Shown here one piece after another: positions 1 to 7,253 of a stretch of DNA of 34,864 bases. The position numbers and the translations under genes are program-made. Numbering within the stretch: the first letter of the stretch is position 1; each line of letters opens with the position of its first letter. The DNA is from Bacteriovoracaceae bacterium (GTDB lineage Bacteria; Bdellovibrionota; UBA1018). The notes under the pieces are model-generated. The model did not search any database. It saw only the letters and a program-made list of their open reading frames with translations, and was not told where the DNA came from. The stretch lies in NCBI GenBank assembly GCA_947463705.1, contig CANHSO010000007.1, forward strand, positions 1-34,864, in the 5' to 3' direction.

Positions 1-631
1 CTCGATCGACCATGGCAGGATCAATATCGCAGCCAATCACTTGAGCACCCTCTTTAACGAGGTAGTCAAGGAGGTAGTAGGAAACGCTTCCTAAACCTTG
101 GATAGCAATCTTCAATCCTTTAAGAGAGCGAGCTTGAAATGCGACTTGAGCAGCAGACTGCATTCCATTATAAACACCCCAGGCAGTCGCAGGTGACGGA
201 TCACCGCTTGAACCTGCCTCACCCTCGATCCCAAGCACGTGCCGAGTGGAGTGCTTAACTTGTCTCAAGTCGTCAGCGCCGATGCCCACGTCTTTTGCGG
301 TGATGTAGTGCCCACCGAGGCGATCGACATACTCACCAAACCGCTTGAGCAAAGCAGGAGTCTTTTGAGTTTTAGCGTCCCCGATGATCACGGCTTTTCC
401 GCCACCCCAATTCAGCCCAGCCATTGCTGCTTTATAAGTCATTCCCTCAGAGAGCCGAAGAACGTCGGTAAGAGCTTCTTCTTCAGATGCGTAGTTCCAC
501 ATCCGGCATCCGCCCGTCGCGGGCCCGAGAACAGAGGAGTGAATGGAGATGAGGGCTTTTAATCCGACACGCTCATCCTGACAGAAAACCACTTGTTCAA
601 AACCACTGGGTTGCATTTGCTTAAAAACCAT
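1..631 (-). CDS. ldh: Leucine dehydrogenase, N-terminal part (cut by window edge)
   Basis: NAD-dependent oxidative deamination of leucine, valine and isoleucine to 2-oxo acids in the cytoplasm (Glu/Leu/Phe/Val dehydrogenase family). About 210 residues are visible. The catalytic-lysine motif GGGKAVIIGD is followed by ITAKDVGI, the SSGDPSPATAWGVYNGM segment, and the start of the Rossmann domain with GLGSVSYYLLDYL and then a CDIDP strand end. These fit leucine dehydrogenase better than glutamate dehydrogenase. Two in-frame ATGs exist, at 637 and 631. I chose 631 because the GGGAG ribosome-binding site lies about 6 nt upstream of it, whereas it directly abuts 637. The C-terminal half lies outside the window, so an intact gene cannot be confirmed. 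It is transcribed away from the Met-rich protein gene across a long gap. Confidence 0.92.
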   Translation of the reverse strand, partial: MVFKQMQPSGFEQVVFCQDERVGLKALISIHSSVLGPATGGCRMWNYASEEEALTDVLRLSEGMTYKAAMAGLNWGGGKAVIIGDAKTQKTPALLKRFGEYVDRLGGHYITAKDVGIGADDLRQVKHSTRHVLGIEGEAGSSGDPSPATAWGVYNGMQSAAQVAFQARSLKGLKIAIQGLGSVSYYLLDYLVKEGAQVIGCDIDPAMVDR

Positions 632-1030
632 AATCATCTCCCTTTTCTAACGTAGCCAGAGCTTAACAAGGCAGTCGGCTAGACGCAAGACCTCACCTTA
701 AATGGATTTCGATCTGTTCCGTGTTGATCGAACGCCCTGCCTCGCCAAAACTCAGCTGGAAACCCTGACTTATTCCGTCGAACTTTTTTACAACCCACTG
801 AAACTCAAACACTCTGCACCTACTGAACTCACTCAGCTTAACCTCAAACCCCTGTAACTTATGGTTTTTTTATCCCGACTCACTAGGTCATTTTTGGCCC
901 ACCCCTTGCTTACTCTAGGTTCGCTGAAGTGAATTCTCAAACTTTGAGATTTGCGCAGCTCTGAAACAAGCGCGACTCCGAAGTAGTACTTCGGCATCGA
1001 AGCTTCCTAGTGTGATGTGGAGTGGTTGTT
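632..1030. other. 399-bp divergent intergenic region with two short palindromes
   Basis: No convincing gene is seen. It must hold the promoters of the leucine dehydrogenase gene (minus) and the Met-rich protein gene (plus), but no strong sigma-70 pair stands out. Two near-perfect odd-centred palindromes lie close to the plus-strand gene: TCTCAAA-c-TTTGAGA at 935-949 and CCGAAGTA-g-TACTTCGG at 978-994. Single-base centres make these better candidates for operator dyads than for hairpin terminators. That role is inference. Confidence 0.5.
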
Positions 1031-2767
1031 ATGTGGAAAAGTAAAAGTCGGATTAAAATGAGCTTGCTGAGCCTCGCGTACTTTTTTTTGGTACATCCTG
1101 CATTTGCTGCACCTAAATTTCTCGTTAAAACCAGGCCCTCACCTGTCGCAAAACAAGCCCAGAAGCCATCAGCTCCAGAGCCCTCAAAGACCTGGGATCG
1201 AGAAACAGTCGAAGAGTTGATCTCTACATTCACTCTCAAGATCAGTGGCAACCAAGCACACATTGAAGGCGACCTTCCAGAGTCGTGTCTCAGTTTACTT
1301 GAAATTCAGTGGATAACGCCAAAGCGGGACCGGGATCACGACCCATCCTGTGAAAAAACCGTCCAGGCGATTCAGTTTTTTGACCAAGAAGGAAAAGCTG
1401 AAGACTGCATCAAAAAGTTCAAAGCGAAAGGTCCTTTTACACGCGAAATTTCCACCAAAATTTCTCCCGGTGCAAACTGGAAATTTTTTAGCGAGTTGGG
1501 CAGCAAAATTCAGACTAAAATGAATCTTGCTAGGTCGGGGGATGTATCCATTCTTCATTGGGATGAATCCATAAATCGATACAAATGCGATCCCATCGAG
1601 ACCTATCAGACTGAAGCAGACAAAAAGTCAGCCGAGGATCAAGCCAAAGCAGAGGCCGAAGAAAAGAGAAGAAGTGAAAGGGAAATTCAAATTGAACTTC
1701 ATCGTGAAATCATTGCGACCTGTAGCGACGGGCGAAAAGTAAAAACTGCCATCGATCAACTCCTCAATCAATTTCACGATATTGATGCATTTGAGGCCAA
1801 CCGTTTACATAAAGAATTTAAAGAACGATCTCGCAAGGAGCAATTTGAAGCGCTTAAAGAAGAAATTAATCGCGTCGGACGAGAGCGACCTGACGAGATC
1901 GAGTCTCTCCGGGAAGAGCTCGCTGAATGGTCCGATGGAATCCGATCTAAATCTATACGCGACGTCGAAGAGAGGGAAGCAGCGGCCAAATTTAGTCTTT
2001 TGGCAGCAAAACTTTGTTCGGGCGCAGAAGCCAAAGTCTCAAACTGTGACAAGGCAATTTCAATCATGGAAAGAGAAATCTTCGATCGTTTCGGTGACAG
2101 TTACAGAGAATCTTATGAGGAAATTCATCTCACCCTAAAAATTAATCGGCTCCATGCTGAAGCACAACAAGGCAATACTTCAATGCAGATGATCAAGCTC
2201 AAAGAGCTCCAACTCACTCGAGAATGGGCAAGGCTCCAGGAGCAACATTGTTCTCAAGGAGCCACCACTTCGTCTGACGCCTGCTCGAGAATTCGAGAAA
2301 AACGACTATCTATCCTCAGGACTTCTCAAATCGCACAGGAATCCTTAGCAATCAGGCACCAGCAACTGCTAGCTGAAAACCCAAATTTTGCGACAAACCC
2401 AACATTCGGGCAGAACATTCCCCAGCAAGGCATGATGCAGAGCATGCCCATGAACAATCCTATGATGATGCAAGGGATGGGCATGTACAATCCCACGATG
2501 ATGCCAGGCATGCCCATGAGCAATCCTATGATGATACCAGGCATGCCCATGAGCAATCCTATGATGATACCAGGCATGCCCATGAACAATCCTATGATGA
2601 TACCAGGCATGCCCATGAGCAATCCTATGATGATGCCAGGCATGCCCATGAGCAATCCTATGATGGGCGCAGGTTTTGGTTTCCAAATGGGATATAATCC
2701 ATCCGGATTCGGCACTGGCGGAATGACCCAGTTTGGACCCGGAGTACCCATGACTCGCCCTTATTGA
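1031..2767 (+). CDS. Exported coiled-coil protein with Met-rich C-terminal repeats, unknown function
   Basis: Not recognised as a known family. The N-terminus has basic residues, a hydrophobic stretch (SLLSLAYFFLV) and an AFA|A-type cleavage site at about residue 28, so export by Sec is likely. Roughly residues 190-430 are highly charged, with Glu/Lys/Arg-rich heptad-like helices and scattered Cys residues that could form disulfides. The tail from residue 468 carries seven 11-residue repeats of type M-I/M-P-G-M-P-M-S/N-N-P-M, then a Gly/Phe-rich end (GAGFGFQMGYNPSGFG). I take ATG 1031 (GGAG about 8 nt upstream) rather than the GTG nine bases earlier; ATG 1058 is a shorter option. It stands alone, with cspA 140 bp downstream. 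Met clusters of this kind bind Cu(I) or Ag(I) in some periplasmic proteins, but that is only a possibility here. Confidence 0.8.
   Translation: MWKSKSRIKMSLLSLAYFFLVHPAFAAPKFLVKTRPSPVAKQAQKPSAPEPSKTWDRETVEELISTFTLKISGNQAHIEGDLPESCLSLLEIQWITPKRDRDHDPSCEKTVQAIQFFDQEGKAEDCIKKFKAKGPFTREISTKISPGANWKFFSELGSKIQTKMNLARSGDVSILHWDESINRYKCDPIETYQTEADKKSAEDQAKAEAEEKRRSEREIQIELHREIIATCSDGRKVKTAIDQLLNQFHDIDAFEANRLHKEFKERSRKEQFEALKEEINRVGRERPDEIESLREELAEWSDGIRSKSIRDVEEREAAAKFSLLAAKLCSGAEAKVSNCDKAISIMEREIFDRFGDSYRESYEEIHLTLKINRLHAEAQQGNTSMQMIKLKELQLTREWARLQEQHCSQGATTSSDACSRIREKRLSILRTSQIAQESLAIRHQQLLAENPNFATNPTFGQNIPQQGMMQSMPMNNPMMMQGMGMYNPTMMPGMPMSNPMMIPGMPMSNPMMIPGMPMNNPMMIPGMPMSNPMMMPGMPMSNPMMGAGFGFQMGYNPSGFGTGGMTQFGPGVPMTRPY
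2432..2662 (+). repeat. Seven tandem 33-bp repeats encoding Met-rich 11-mers
   Basis: Units start at 2432, 2465, 2498, 2531, 2564, 2597 and 2630, each exactly 33 bp, so the reading frame is kept. Units 3-7 differ from each other only at the third base of codon 2 (ATG or ATA) and at one Ser/Asn codon (AGC or AAC). Units 1 and 2 are more diverged. The near identity of units 3-7 at silent positions points to recent tandem duplication rather than long-standing selection on each unit. Most units contain the palindrome GGCATGCC. Confidence 0.95.
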
Positions 2768-2834
2768 CCCACTCAAATCTGAGAGGTAGCGATGACGCTA
2801 GTTACCAAAAATATTTGAATTCCTGTTTTTTTAT

Positions 2835-2863
2835 TTGACGCCAATCTGAAAGCAGGATTACTT
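2835..2863 (+). promoter_or_regulatory. Candidate sigma-70 promoter of the cold-shock gene
   Basis: TTGACG at 2835-2840 is a good -35 element. A 17-nt spacer leads to TTACTT at 2858-2863, a weak -10 match. Transcription from here would give a leader of roughly 40 nt before the ATG. The -10 is poor, so this is tentative. Confidence 0.25.
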
Positions 2864-2907
2864 CTTTTCCTGGTTGCTCTTCTCTTTTATTTACAGGGGG
2901 TATTTCG

Positions 2908-3123
2908 ATGGCAACAGGACAAGTAAAGTGGTTCAACGACAGCAAAGGGTACGGGTTCATCCAAACTGATGGTACAGAACGGGATGTATTCGTGCATTAC
3001 TCTGCAATTCAGGGTGATGGTTTTAAAACTCTCGCAGAAGGTCAAAAAGTAGATTTTGATTTGATCGAGGGTCCAAAAGGACCTCAAGCTTCCAACGTAG
3101 AAAAGGCACTTCAATCCAATTAG
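2908..3123 (+). CDS. Cold-shock domain protein (CspA family)
   Basis: Small single-stranded RNA/DNA-binding OB-fold protein of 71 residues, the usual family length. It acts in the cytoplasm as an RNA chaperone at low temperature or in general RNA metabolism. RNP1 (KGYGFI, residues 13-18) and RNP2 (VFVHYS, about 28-33) are both intact, as is the GQVKWFN start typical of the family. A GGGGG ribosome-binding site lies about 8 nt before the ATG. It is monocistronic and followed at once by a strong hairpin. Which numbered Csp paralogue it corresponds to cannot be told from sequence alone. Confidence 0.96.
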   Translation: MATGQVKWFNDSKGYGFIQTDGTERDVFVHYSAIQGDGFKTLAEGQKVDFDLIEGPKGPQASNVEKALQSN

Positions 3124-3133
3124 ATTGAAAATA

Positions 3134-3158
3134 GAGGCCCTCATTTGATGAGGGCCTC
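3134..3158. terminator. Hairpin between convergent csp and astD, probably bidirectional
   Basis: Perfect 10-bp stem GAGGCCCTCA / TGAGGGCCTC (3134-3143 with 3149-3158) and a 5-nt loop, 10 bp after the csp stop and 24 bp from the astD stop. Read on the minus strand it is followed by the T-rich TATTTTC, a modest U-tract. On the plus strand there is no T-run. It therefore looks more complete as the terminator of the AST-like operon, but could also stop csp transcription. Confidence 0.75.
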
Positions 3159-3182
3159 CCGAAATGGTCAATCAGTAAGATT

Positions 3183-4715
3183 CTATTTCCAATTGAGACC
3201 CGGATTTTTTTCAGCCAATGCAGCCACAGGTTGAGGTATTACTGTCTCGAGAGACGCGACGGGTGATGTACAATAAAGTGGCGCCATAAGTGCTGTTGGA
3301 AAGTGATTGCCACTCTTCTTCAGCCCGCCAAAAGGAAGCTTCGAGGAAGCGCCAACCGTCGATTTATTCCAATTAACTAACCCCATCTCAAGTCCTTCAA
3401 GACATTGCTCATAAACAGATCGTGTCTTGCTGAATACACTCGTAACCAATCCAAACTGAGTCGCATTTGCTTGAGCAATCGCTTCATCCAAATCATCCAC
3501 TCCAAGAATCGCAATGTTAGGAGCAAAAAGTTCTGTCTGCTGGTACGTACTCTTTCGAGTCTGCTCGAGAGTCGCATGGGCCATGAGACTAATCGTAGGA
3601 GTGACATAATTTCCGCGCTGGGATAAATCCAGAGTCTTGCCACTCATGATTGGCTCAAAGCCCTCTCTCGAAGCAATTCCTTGAAACTTCATGTAACGGT
3701 CAACAGAGCCCTGATCAATCAAAGGTCCCATAAAGGGATTATCGAGCGGATGTCCAATCTGGAATGCCTTAGATCTCGCATGAAATTGACTCACAAACGA
3801 ATCCAAAACCTTTCGATGAACCAAGACTCGACTCGTAGCGCTGCATCTCTGGCCAGCGGTAAGAAACCCTCCCAGAAGGGTTTCAAAAACTGTAGTCTCC
3901 AGATCAGCATCTTCCCAGACAATCACTGAATTCTTGCCGCCCATCTCAAGTGCAAGGAGCTTCCAATGCTGATGAAGAGTATCCTGCTTAATTTGAACGC
4001 CCACGTCATATGACCCAGTGAACAGAACTCCATTTACACCCTCGTGAGCGCAGAGTCTCCGACTGACCTCACGCTCCCCTTGAACGAGATTAAAGACTCC
4101 AGAGGGTAGGTTCGCCTCTTTAAAACTTTCTGCCATGAGTTGACCTACCCAGGCAGCTTTTTCAGAAGGTTTAAAAACAACCGTATTCCCAGTTAAAAGT
4201 GCCGGTATAATATGACCATTTGGCAAATGACCGGGAAAATTAAAGGGTCCTATCACCGCTAAAACCCCCAGAGGACGGTACCTACAGACACCTGTAGTAT
4301 TCTCTAGAATTTTTGGAATTTCAAAGTCGGCAACAAGCTTCATGCTCTCTTGAATGGTGATATCCACCTTATTAATCATGGCGGCAAGTTCAGTTTTGGC
4401 TTCCCAAAGAGGCTTACCCACTTCTCTTGCGATGGCCTCGGTCCATTCACTCTCACGCTTTTTGAGAACCGCTTGAAATTTCTTAAGGTACTCGGCCCGC
4501 TCCGAAACTGTCCTTTTCTTCCACTGAGGAAAACTCTCTCGCCCTGCTGAAACTGCCTCATCTACATGAGAATATGAGTATTGGTAGCAACCCAACTCAT
4601 CCGCATACTGAGCAGGACTGCGACTCATCCAATCGCCATTGGGATCGCTAGGAATTCTAAACTCCCCGCCTATGAAATCACCTAAAACCTTTGCCTGAAA
4701 TCGAGCCTGAGTCAT
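3183..4715 (-). CDS. astD: N-succinylglutamate 5-semialdehyde dehydrogenase
   Basis: NAD-dependent oxidation of N-succinylglutamate semialdehyde to N-succinylglutamate, the fourth step of the arginine succinyltransferase (AST) pathway. The 510-residue protein has the full aldehyde dehydrogenase set: PFNFPGH with Asn159, FKPSE with Lys182, the general-base Glu257 in LALEMGG, and catalytic Cys291 in GQRCSATSR. ATG 4715 fits the family N-terminus, and GAGG sits about 7 nt upstream. A longer reading into astA up to 4772 is possible but adds unrelated residues. It is the last gene of the operon, 16 nt after astA. Related aldehyde dehydrogenases differ little in these motifs, so the substrate assignment leans on overall resemblance and on the astA neighbour. 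Confidence 0.9.
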   Translation of the reverse strand: MTQARFQAKVLGDFIGGEFRIPSDPNGDWMSRSPAQYADELGCYQYSYSHVDEAVSAGRESFPQWKKRTVSERAEYLKKFQAVLKKRESEWTEAIAREVGKPLWEAKTELAAMINKVDITIQESMKLVADFEIPKILENTTGVCRYRPLGVLAVIGPFNFPGHLPNGHIIPALLTGNTVVFKPSEKAAWVGQLMAESFKEANLPSGVFNLVQGEREVSRRLCAHEGVNGVLFTGSYDVGVQIKQDTLHQHWKLLALEMGGKNSVIVWEDADLETTVFETLLGGFLTAGQRCSATSRVLVHRKVLDSFVSQFHARSKAFQIGHPLDNPFMGPLIDQGSVDRYMKFQGIASREGFEPIMSGKTLDLSQRGNYVTPTISLMAHATLEQTRKSTYQQTELFAPNIAILGVDDLDEAIAQANATQFGLVTSVFSKTRSVYEQCLEGLEMGLVNWNKSTVGASSKLPFGGLKKSGNHFPTALMAPLYCTSPVASLETVIPQPVAALAEKNPGLNWK

Positions 4716-4731
4716 TCGATACCTCGTTGAT

Positions 4732-5775
4732 CTAGTAAAATGGCATAAAGGCAACTTGGGTATCCGACCCAAGTCCTAAAACAGAACAAACCATTGCCTG
4801 GTTGGGCTCAGTCAGTTGGATTCGATCCTCATGGATAGCTGCCTGAACCATGACACTTCGAAATTCGCCGGGAGCTTGTTCCAAATTGCAGATCAGCCCG
4901 AACTGTGAAGGCGAATACAACGAGGCAGTTTCCTGGCAGTTGAGCTTTAATTTCTGAATTTTTTTAACAGGTAGAACATCCTCAACTTTTGACAATAGGT
5001 GAGGCCCTCCATCAAAAGGATCAACATGTCCACGGTATGTAAATCCGATTTTATTCAACATATGAACCACTGGTTCGGTCTCTTTTCCAACTTTTCCGAT
5101 TGAATTTCGGGCCTCGGCGGAAAGGAAGGCCGTGTAGATTTTTCCCGACGGGAAAAGAGACAAAATGAAGTCTTTACTCTTCTGAGAAAGCTGATCGGCT
5201 TCCCAGTAATCCATGTTGGTGAATCGGCGACCAATAGCCTCCCACAATGGAGATTGACCCCGCTTGTTTAGGGGCGGCAGGAGCTCAGCGAGGATCTTTT
5301 TTTTAAAGCGCTCCCGATTTAACCCCAGGAATAAGAACCGGACAAACGAAATCTGCCGCCCAATTCGTGCCTCAGAGTTTCTGAGCTCAGGGTCCAAAAC
5401 AAGTCCGCCGATTTCGGACGGGCCATCTGTTTCGTATTTTAATTTTAAAGTGCCGTGAATAAATCCTGTACTGATTGTCGAAGAATAGCGTTCCTCGCTG
5501 CCCACCTCAAAATAGAAGTGAGGGGATTCGACGGTACCGTGTTGTCCAGCAATCATCGAGGTGCCCAGGATCTTTTTATTTTCCAGGTCCTCCGCCACAA
5601 AGAGGTATTTGCTATCTTGGATGAGTGGTGCCGCCTGACCAAACGAGTTCTTGGCTCGCTGGATTTTCTCCATTAAGAGGTCTCTATCATTTGGGAGATT
5701 AATGAATCCTGGAATTTGAGAAAATGACTCCAGGGCTTCGAGGTCCTGTTCTCGGATCTCCCGCAGCAGGATCAT
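4732..5775 (-). CDS. astA: Arginine N-succinyltransferase (AstA family)
   Basis: Transfers succinyl from succinyl-CoA to the alpha-amino group of arginine; some family members also accept ornithine. The 347 residues match the usual AstA length of about 340. Family traits seen are the N-terminal acyltransferase start (LLREIREQDLEAL), the LGTSMIAGQHG segment around residue 75, the paired-strand region FYFEVGSEERYSSTIS, and the GGLVLDPELRNS/GRQISFVRFLF block around residues 123-150, which corresponds to the acetyl-CoA-fold helix region. Its ATG overlaps the stop of the M20 gene by 4 bp (ATGA), implying translational coupling. Only one subunit gene is present, unlike the two-subunit AruF/AruG of Pseudomonas. 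Confidence 0.88.
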   Translation of the reverse strand: MILLREIREQDLEALESFSQIPGFINLPNDRDLLMEKIQRAKNSFGQAAPLIQDSKYLFVAEDLENKKILGTSMIAGQHGTVESPHFYFEVGSEERYSSTISTGFIHGTLKLKYETDGPSEIGGLVLDPELRNSEARIGRQISFVRFLFLGLNRERFKKKILAELLPPLNKRGQSPLWEAIGRRFTNMDYWEADQLSQKSKDFILSLFPSGKIYTAFLSAEARNSIGKVGKETEPVVHMLNKIGFTYRGHVDPFDGGPHLLSKVEDVLPVKKIQKLKLNCQETASLYSPSQFGLICNLEQAPGEFRSVMVQAAIHEDRIQLTEPNQAMVCSVLGLGSDTQVAFMPFY

Positions 5776-7253
5776 AGACAGACTCTTTCTATCACCTTCT
5801 CATAAAATGCAATTGCCTTCTCTAGATCATCGAGACGATTGTGCTCGTTTGGACTGTGACTATTACCCTGAGAAGTTCCAGGTCCGAAAACAACAGCCTG
5901 ATAACCGGCTTGGAAATATTGAGCGGCCTCAGTTGAAGTTGCCTTTTTCGAAAATTGAGGCGTAATTCCAACGCTGTCCATGGAGTCTCGACAGATATCG
6001 ATCAGCTGGTCTTCCATTTTCATATTAAGACTTGGGTTCATCCGCTCAAGAGTGACCCCAATATTTAGATTCGGGTATTTTCCAGCAATCTCCTGGATTC
6101 CAGCCTTTATTTTCTTTTCGATTTCCTGAGGGGAAATTTCGGGTAGGAGTCGAATATCAAAGTGAAGATCTATCCCCCCTAGTTTCTGTTTGAGTTGGCC
6201 AAAATTGACAGTAGAGTGCTGGGGGTCATAGGTCTCGTCACGAACCTGCTCGAGTTCGGATGAAGTACTCTTAAAAAACTCCACAATCTCTGTCAAACAG
6301 GGAAAAAGAGGATCAGGCAGAAACCTCACACCCGATTCACCTACACCACCCAGCTCCACTCGAAACGATCGCTCCTTGCCCTCTACTCGGACTAGATCAC
6401 GAAAAAATCGCTTGAAATCCTCGAACTGGTGCGAGGTTAAGTAGAACTGAATCATCGAGTGATCTGGAACTTTATTAACTGTGTCCCCCCCGTCGAGCCG
6501 AGTAAATCGCATCTCAAAACCCTGGTCCATCGCTCGATGCAGAAAATCTACTCCACCCAAGATAGCGTTTGTTCCCAAGTGAGGATAGGAGCTATGTGCT
6601 GACTTCCCAAATGAGTGAAGATCAATTCTCCGATTAAACCCTCGGGCATCTCTCTCAACCAATTGGTAGCCGATGGACACTCGAAAAATATTCAGACACT
6701 TATGGGCATAAACCACCTTTAGATCCGAAGGCTCACCTACAAGGACGTATTTAGGATTAAGCGCTAATGACTTAATGAGGTATTTGGCTCCAAACATACC
6801 AATTTCTTCGCCACAGGTCCCCACTAGATAAATTGGGTTTTTCAGCTTCCGCTCTCGAAACTTCTCCACTGCATGCAGCTTGCACAAGAAATCCAGTTTT
6901 ACATCAGCAGTACCCAAACCGTAGATTTTTCCATCCTTGAGAGTAGCCGAAAACGGATCCCCCCCTGTCTCCGTCCAGTTCTCAAGAATTCCTGGACTAA
7001 CCGTATCCAAATGGGTATTGAGTAAAATCCCTTTACGGATTTTGCGATCAACTAAAGGATCTCCTACGATCCCTATGACGTTGAACTGTCGTTTAGAAAT
7101 GGATTCATTCGAATGGGTGACATGCTGAACCTGAGTTTTTAACCCTCGGTCTTGCATGAGGGAGGCCGCGTAATTAGCTAGCTCCTCGTTTCCGTTCGTA
7201 CTAACGGAGTTCATCCGAATGATCCGTTTTGCCTCATCAAGAAATCGTTTCAT
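5772..7253 (-). CDS. M20-family zinc peptidase/deacylase (ArgE/DapE/carboxypeptidase-like)
   Basis: Cytoplasmic metallohydrolase cleaving an amide bond. The metal-site motifs of the M20 family are all present: His81 and Asp83 in LLNTHLDTV, Asp117 in GTADVKLD, Glu149/Glu150 in GTCGEEIG, the GEPSD motif at 173-177, and a late His in SHSPNEHNRLDD near the C-terminus. At 493 residues it is longer than ArgE or DapE (about 380) and nearer to the dipeptidase branch; extra sequence is seen around 184-215. It overlaps both neighbours by 4 bp (ATGA), between a class-III aminotransferase and AstA. From that position I infer it removes the succinyl group at the end of the AST-like route, in place of AstE. 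A dipeptidase or acetylornithine deacetylase role cannot be excluded. Confidence 0.85.
   Translation of the reverse strand: MKRFLDEAKRIIRMNSVSTNGNEELANYAASLMQDRGLKTQVQHVTHSNESISKRQFNVIGIVGDPLVDRKIRKGILLNTHLDTVSPGILENWTETGGDPFSATLKDGKIYGLGTADVKLDFLCKLHAVEKFRERKLKNPIYLVGTCGEEIGMFGAKYLIKSLALNPKYVLVGEPSDLKVVYAHKCLNIFRVSIGYQLVERDARGFNRRIDLHSFGKSAHSSYPHLGTNAILGGVDFLHRAMDQGFEMRFTRLDGGDTVNKVPDHSMIQFYLTSHQFEDFKRFFRDLVRVEGKERSFRVELGGVGESGVRFLPDPLFPCLTEIVEFFKSTSSELEQVRDETYDPQHSTVNFGQLKQKLGGIDLHFDIRLLPEISPQEIEKKIKAGIQEIAGKYPNLNIGVTLERMNPSLNMKMEDQLIDICRDSMDSVGITPQFSKKATSTEAAQYFQAGYQAVVFGPGTSQGNSHSPNEHNRLDDLEKAIAFYEKVIERVCL

Noticed and set aside
2326-2776. Two long antisense frames opposite the Met-rich repeats
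   Set aside because: They are repetitive shadows of the 33-bp repeat array, lack a start context, and follow the composition of the real plus-strand gene.
4716-4772. Longer AstD start inside astA
   Set aside because: The family N-terminus and ribosome-binding site fit ATG 4715; the extension only re-reads the end of astA in another frame.
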